A stretch of 64,000 nt of DNA from Bacteroidales bacterium (GTDB lineage Bacteria > Bacteroidota > Bacteroidia > Bacteroidales > Muribaculaceae), in assembly GCA_003150235.1 (NCBI GenBank), contig QAMW01000019.1, positions 1 to 64,000 on the forward strand. The letters run 5' to 3'. The position numbers and the translations under genes were made by a program. The notes under the pieces were generated by a model. The model had not been told where the DNA came from and did not search any database. It was given only the letters and a program-made list of their open reading frames with translations. Below are positions 62,731 to 64,000 of the stretch, piece by piece (position 1 is the first letter of the stretch; every line of letters begins with the position of its first letter).

Positions 62731-62810
62731 TCCATCCACTCTTGACAATCTGTCCTTATGTATCATTACCGGCGGCTTCGGGCACTTAGACGAAATGGAA
62801 ATGTACGGAC

Positions 62811-62842
62811 ACAAAAAAAGCTGATCACTAAGTGGTCAGCTT
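62811..62842 (-). terminator. Terminator of the small lipoprotein gene
   Basis: AAGCTGATCAC (62818-62828) pairs with GTGGTCAGCTT (62832-62842), 11 bp including one G-T pair, loop TAA. On the minus strand it is followed by TTTTTTT. It is 24 bases after the lipoprotein stop. Confidence 0.88.
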
Positions 62843-62866
62843 ATTTCATGCTGTATGAATAATCAA

Positions 62867-63073
62867 TTATTCAGCTACAACAGCAGCAGAGTCAGCTACA
62901 ACAGCAGCAGAGTCAGCAACTACTGAATCAGCAGGAGCAACTTCTTCTACAGCTACAACTTCTTCCTCTACAACAACTGCAGAATCAGCGGCAGCGTCAG
63001 TAGCCTCAGATGACTTGCAAGCGAACATTGATACGCTGAACATAACAGCAAGTAATAAAACTAACTTTTTCAT
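62867..63073 (-). CDS. Small low-complexity lipoprotein
   Basis: A 68-residue protein. The signal peptide ends in a lipobox with cysteine about residue 19 (MFAC), followed by KSSEA and then an acidic, Ala/Val-rich repeat region (units like ADSAVV, ADSVVADSAAVV). It lacks aromatic residues after the lipid anchor. A frame runs upstream to 63178, but the ATG at 63073 gives a typical MKKLVLLLAV signal. Strong promoter and terminator indicate a real, well-expressed gene. Function unknown. Confidence 0.75.
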   Translation of the reverse strand: MKKLVLLLAVMFSVSMFACKSSEATDAAADSAVVVEEEVVAVEEVAPADSVVADSAAVVADSAAVVAE

Positions 63074-63120
63074 TTCTTTGTGAATTAATAATAAAACAAT
63101 TTTTAGCTTCAAAAACGATG

Positions 63121-63150
63121 CAAAGTTAATACAAAATCGGAATACTACAA
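63121..63150 (-). promoter_or_regulatory. Promoter of the small lipoprotein gene
   Basis: On the minus strand TTG (63150-63148) and TAACTTTG (63128-63121) are 19 bp apart, an ideal pair. Start near 63117, giving a 44-nt leader. Confidence 0.75.
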
Positions 63151-63178
63151 CATTTTTTAGAATATTTTTTTGCATCAA

Positions 63179-63391
63179 CTTGCATTTTTATTAATAATAG
63201 CAAAATTATGTATTATTTTAACCTGACTTTTAACACTTTACGGGACGTTCGACGGTCAAGAGCAAATTGCTAAGTTAATCCAAGGCGGACTGATAACTGC
63301 TCTTCATTTTTCTTTTATGCTCCAAAATCAAAGCAGCCCACCCGATTATGAATGAGCTGCTATGTATCTCAACAAATTCTTGGATTCACTT
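63179..63391. other. Gap with a GC-richer segment, no gene seen
   Basis: AT-rich up to about 63235. A GC-richer piece follows (63239-63310) with long-range pairing AAGAGCA/TGCTCTT (about 63258-63264 and 63299-63305), then AGCAGC/GCTGCT (63332-63337, 63356-63361), which may be the weak terminator of the gene on the right. Six-frame reading gives only short pieces; it could be a worn remnant of a mobile element. Confidence 0.3.
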
Positions 63392-63925
63392 TTACTTTGA
63401 AATGGTAAGAACGTAGGTAGTTGAATAATCATTCCAAATTCCGATACTCGGCTTTCCTCTTGACACATATTGCCAATCTCTACCACGATTACCAGAGCCT
63501 CCGTCTGACGTCGTTTGATACCCGAGTGCTTTTAATTGAGATACCCATGTTTTAAAAGCCGCATTGGAATACACTTGAACATCAATGTATTTGATATTGT
63601 TTCCAATTGCTCGCAGAACGATTATGCTTGCATTTGCGGACTCCGGGGCTGGCGTGTATTCGAGGCCATTGCTGTACTCCTCATGAACTACTTTGCAGTT
63701 TTTGGAGTAAACAAAGATTGTTGATTTCCCGTACCCGTAGTCAGGTTCATCTATCCTAAACCGATAGGTGTAGCCGTTAGCCTCCAGCATGTCAGCAACT
63801 GGTTTGGCGTTTGTCGCTGTTGTCTGTTGAATGGCTTTTATCAGAGAGGTGATAGAGGGAGCTTGGGCATTTGCCATACTGAAACCTGAAATTATCAGGC
63901 ATAGTAAAAATAGAAGCTTTTTCAT
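63392..63925 (-). CDS. Secreted protein of unknown function
   Basis: A 177-residue protein with a clear signal peptide (cleavage after ANA, about residue 20). The mature part alternates strands and short helices (IDEPDYGYGKSTIFVYSKNCKVVHEEY, IIVLRAIGNNIKYIDVQVYS, WVSQLKALGYQTTSDGGSG), suggesting an alpha/beta fold of about 150 residues. One cysteine only in the mature chain. I do not recognise the family. An open end of another frame in the same direction lies 31 bases upstream, so it may be the second gene of a unit. Confidence 0.65.
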   Translation of the reverse strand: MKKLLFLLCLIISGFSMANAQAPSITSLIKAIQQTTATNAKPVADMLEANGYTYRFRIDEPDYGYGKSTIFVYSKNCKVVHEEYSNGLEYTPAPESANASIIVLRAIGNNIKYIDVQVYSNAAFKTWVSQLKALGYQTTSDGGSGNRGRDWQYVSRGKPSIGIWNDYSTTYVLTISK

Positions 63926-63956
63926 ACTATTTTGTTTTATTATTTTAGAGTGCAGA

Positions 63957-64000
63957 TTAATTCTTCACCACAATAATATTGTATGGTAGAAGGAATGTCT
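63957..64000 (-). CDS. Possible 3' end of a gene cut by the window edge
   Basis: On the minus strand a frame enters at 64000 and ends with TAA at 63959-63957, reading ...FLLPYNIIVVKN. Only 13 codons are visible, so this could be chance. The IVVKN ending is of a kind frequent in secreted Bacteroidetes proteins. Confidence 0.25.
   Translation of the reverse strand, partial: TFLLPYNIIVVKN

Overview
This is chromosomal sequence from a member of the order Bacteroidales. A gut Muribaculaceae-like organism is my best guess, but the family cannot be fixed by reading alone. The evidence is the set of Bacteroidetes-restricted families (DUF4954, DUF4491, DUF4492 upstream of cydAB, DUF3098, DUF3244, DUF6377-type membrane regulators, an HU/SPOR fusion). 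In addition, Shine-Dalgarno sequences are absent and promoters have the Bacteroides form: a -33 TTG and a -7 TAnnTTTG about 19-21 bp apart. I used that promoter form to choose several start codons. The window is mostly core genome with two accessory, repeat-rich stretches.

Layout. 0-0.6 kb: three tRNA genes on the minus strand (Ser cut by the window edge, Met, Arg) with hairpin terminators. 0.8-4.2 kb: phosphate-selective-type porin, Fur-family repressor, AEC transporter, and a Crp/Fnr regulator facing the other way. 4.3-15.4 kb: long plus-strand housekeeping run (aroE, comEC, an M20 deacylase, parE, coaD, a CtpA-type protease, hflX, DUF4954). 15.4-19.8 kb: a thioredoxin-fold lipoprotein without cysteines and three glycosyltransferases. 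19.8-24.0 kb: greA, HIT, panE, rpsA, DUF4491. 24.1-26.7 kb (minus): TPM-domain protein and dGTPase.

26.7-27.8 kb is an intergenic repeat nest. It holds a ~375-bp tandem duplication, two copies of a MITE-like palindromic element (a third copy lies at 62.5 kb), and five 25-26-bp GC-rich units. It borders a small accessory island at 27.8-33.3 kb: a membrane TPR/HTH regulator, a secreted DUF3244 protein, a serpin lipoprotein and an S41 peptidase. This is the best candidate in the window for an uncharacterised functional unit (protease and protease-inhibitor genes next to a one-component sensor).

33.4-46.1 kb: ligA, a DUF59 Fe-S protein, an LpxH-type hydrolase, ispD, recG, ndk, M23/LysM peptidase, HU/SPOR protein, then a tight nitroreductase-DUF2520-kdsC-maf operon converging on an ATP-grasp gene. 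46.2-49.8 kb: a stand-alone N-terminal half of a GT4 glycosyltransferase, an 0.8-kb AT-rich gap holding a structured GC-rich island behind a good minus-strand promoter (candidate ncRNA), and a second TPR/HTH membrane regulator. 49.8-58.5 kb: BASS transporter, Crp-like regulator, miaB (minus), succinate-type CoA transferase, ftsX, DUF3098, uppP, truB, queA. 58.5-62.2 kb (minus): yigZ and the DUF4492-cydA-cydB cytochrome bd operon, with a perfect inverted repeat over its promoter. 62.2-64 kb: palindromic repeats, a tiny low-complexity lipoprotein, and a secreted protein of unknown function.

The core genes cover central Bacteroidales physiology: LPS/Kdo and undecaprenyl recycling, MEP isoprenoids, microaerobic respiration, acid end-product formation by CoA transfer, and tRNA modification. 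No CRISPR array, prophage, rRNA operon or intact insertion sequence was seen.
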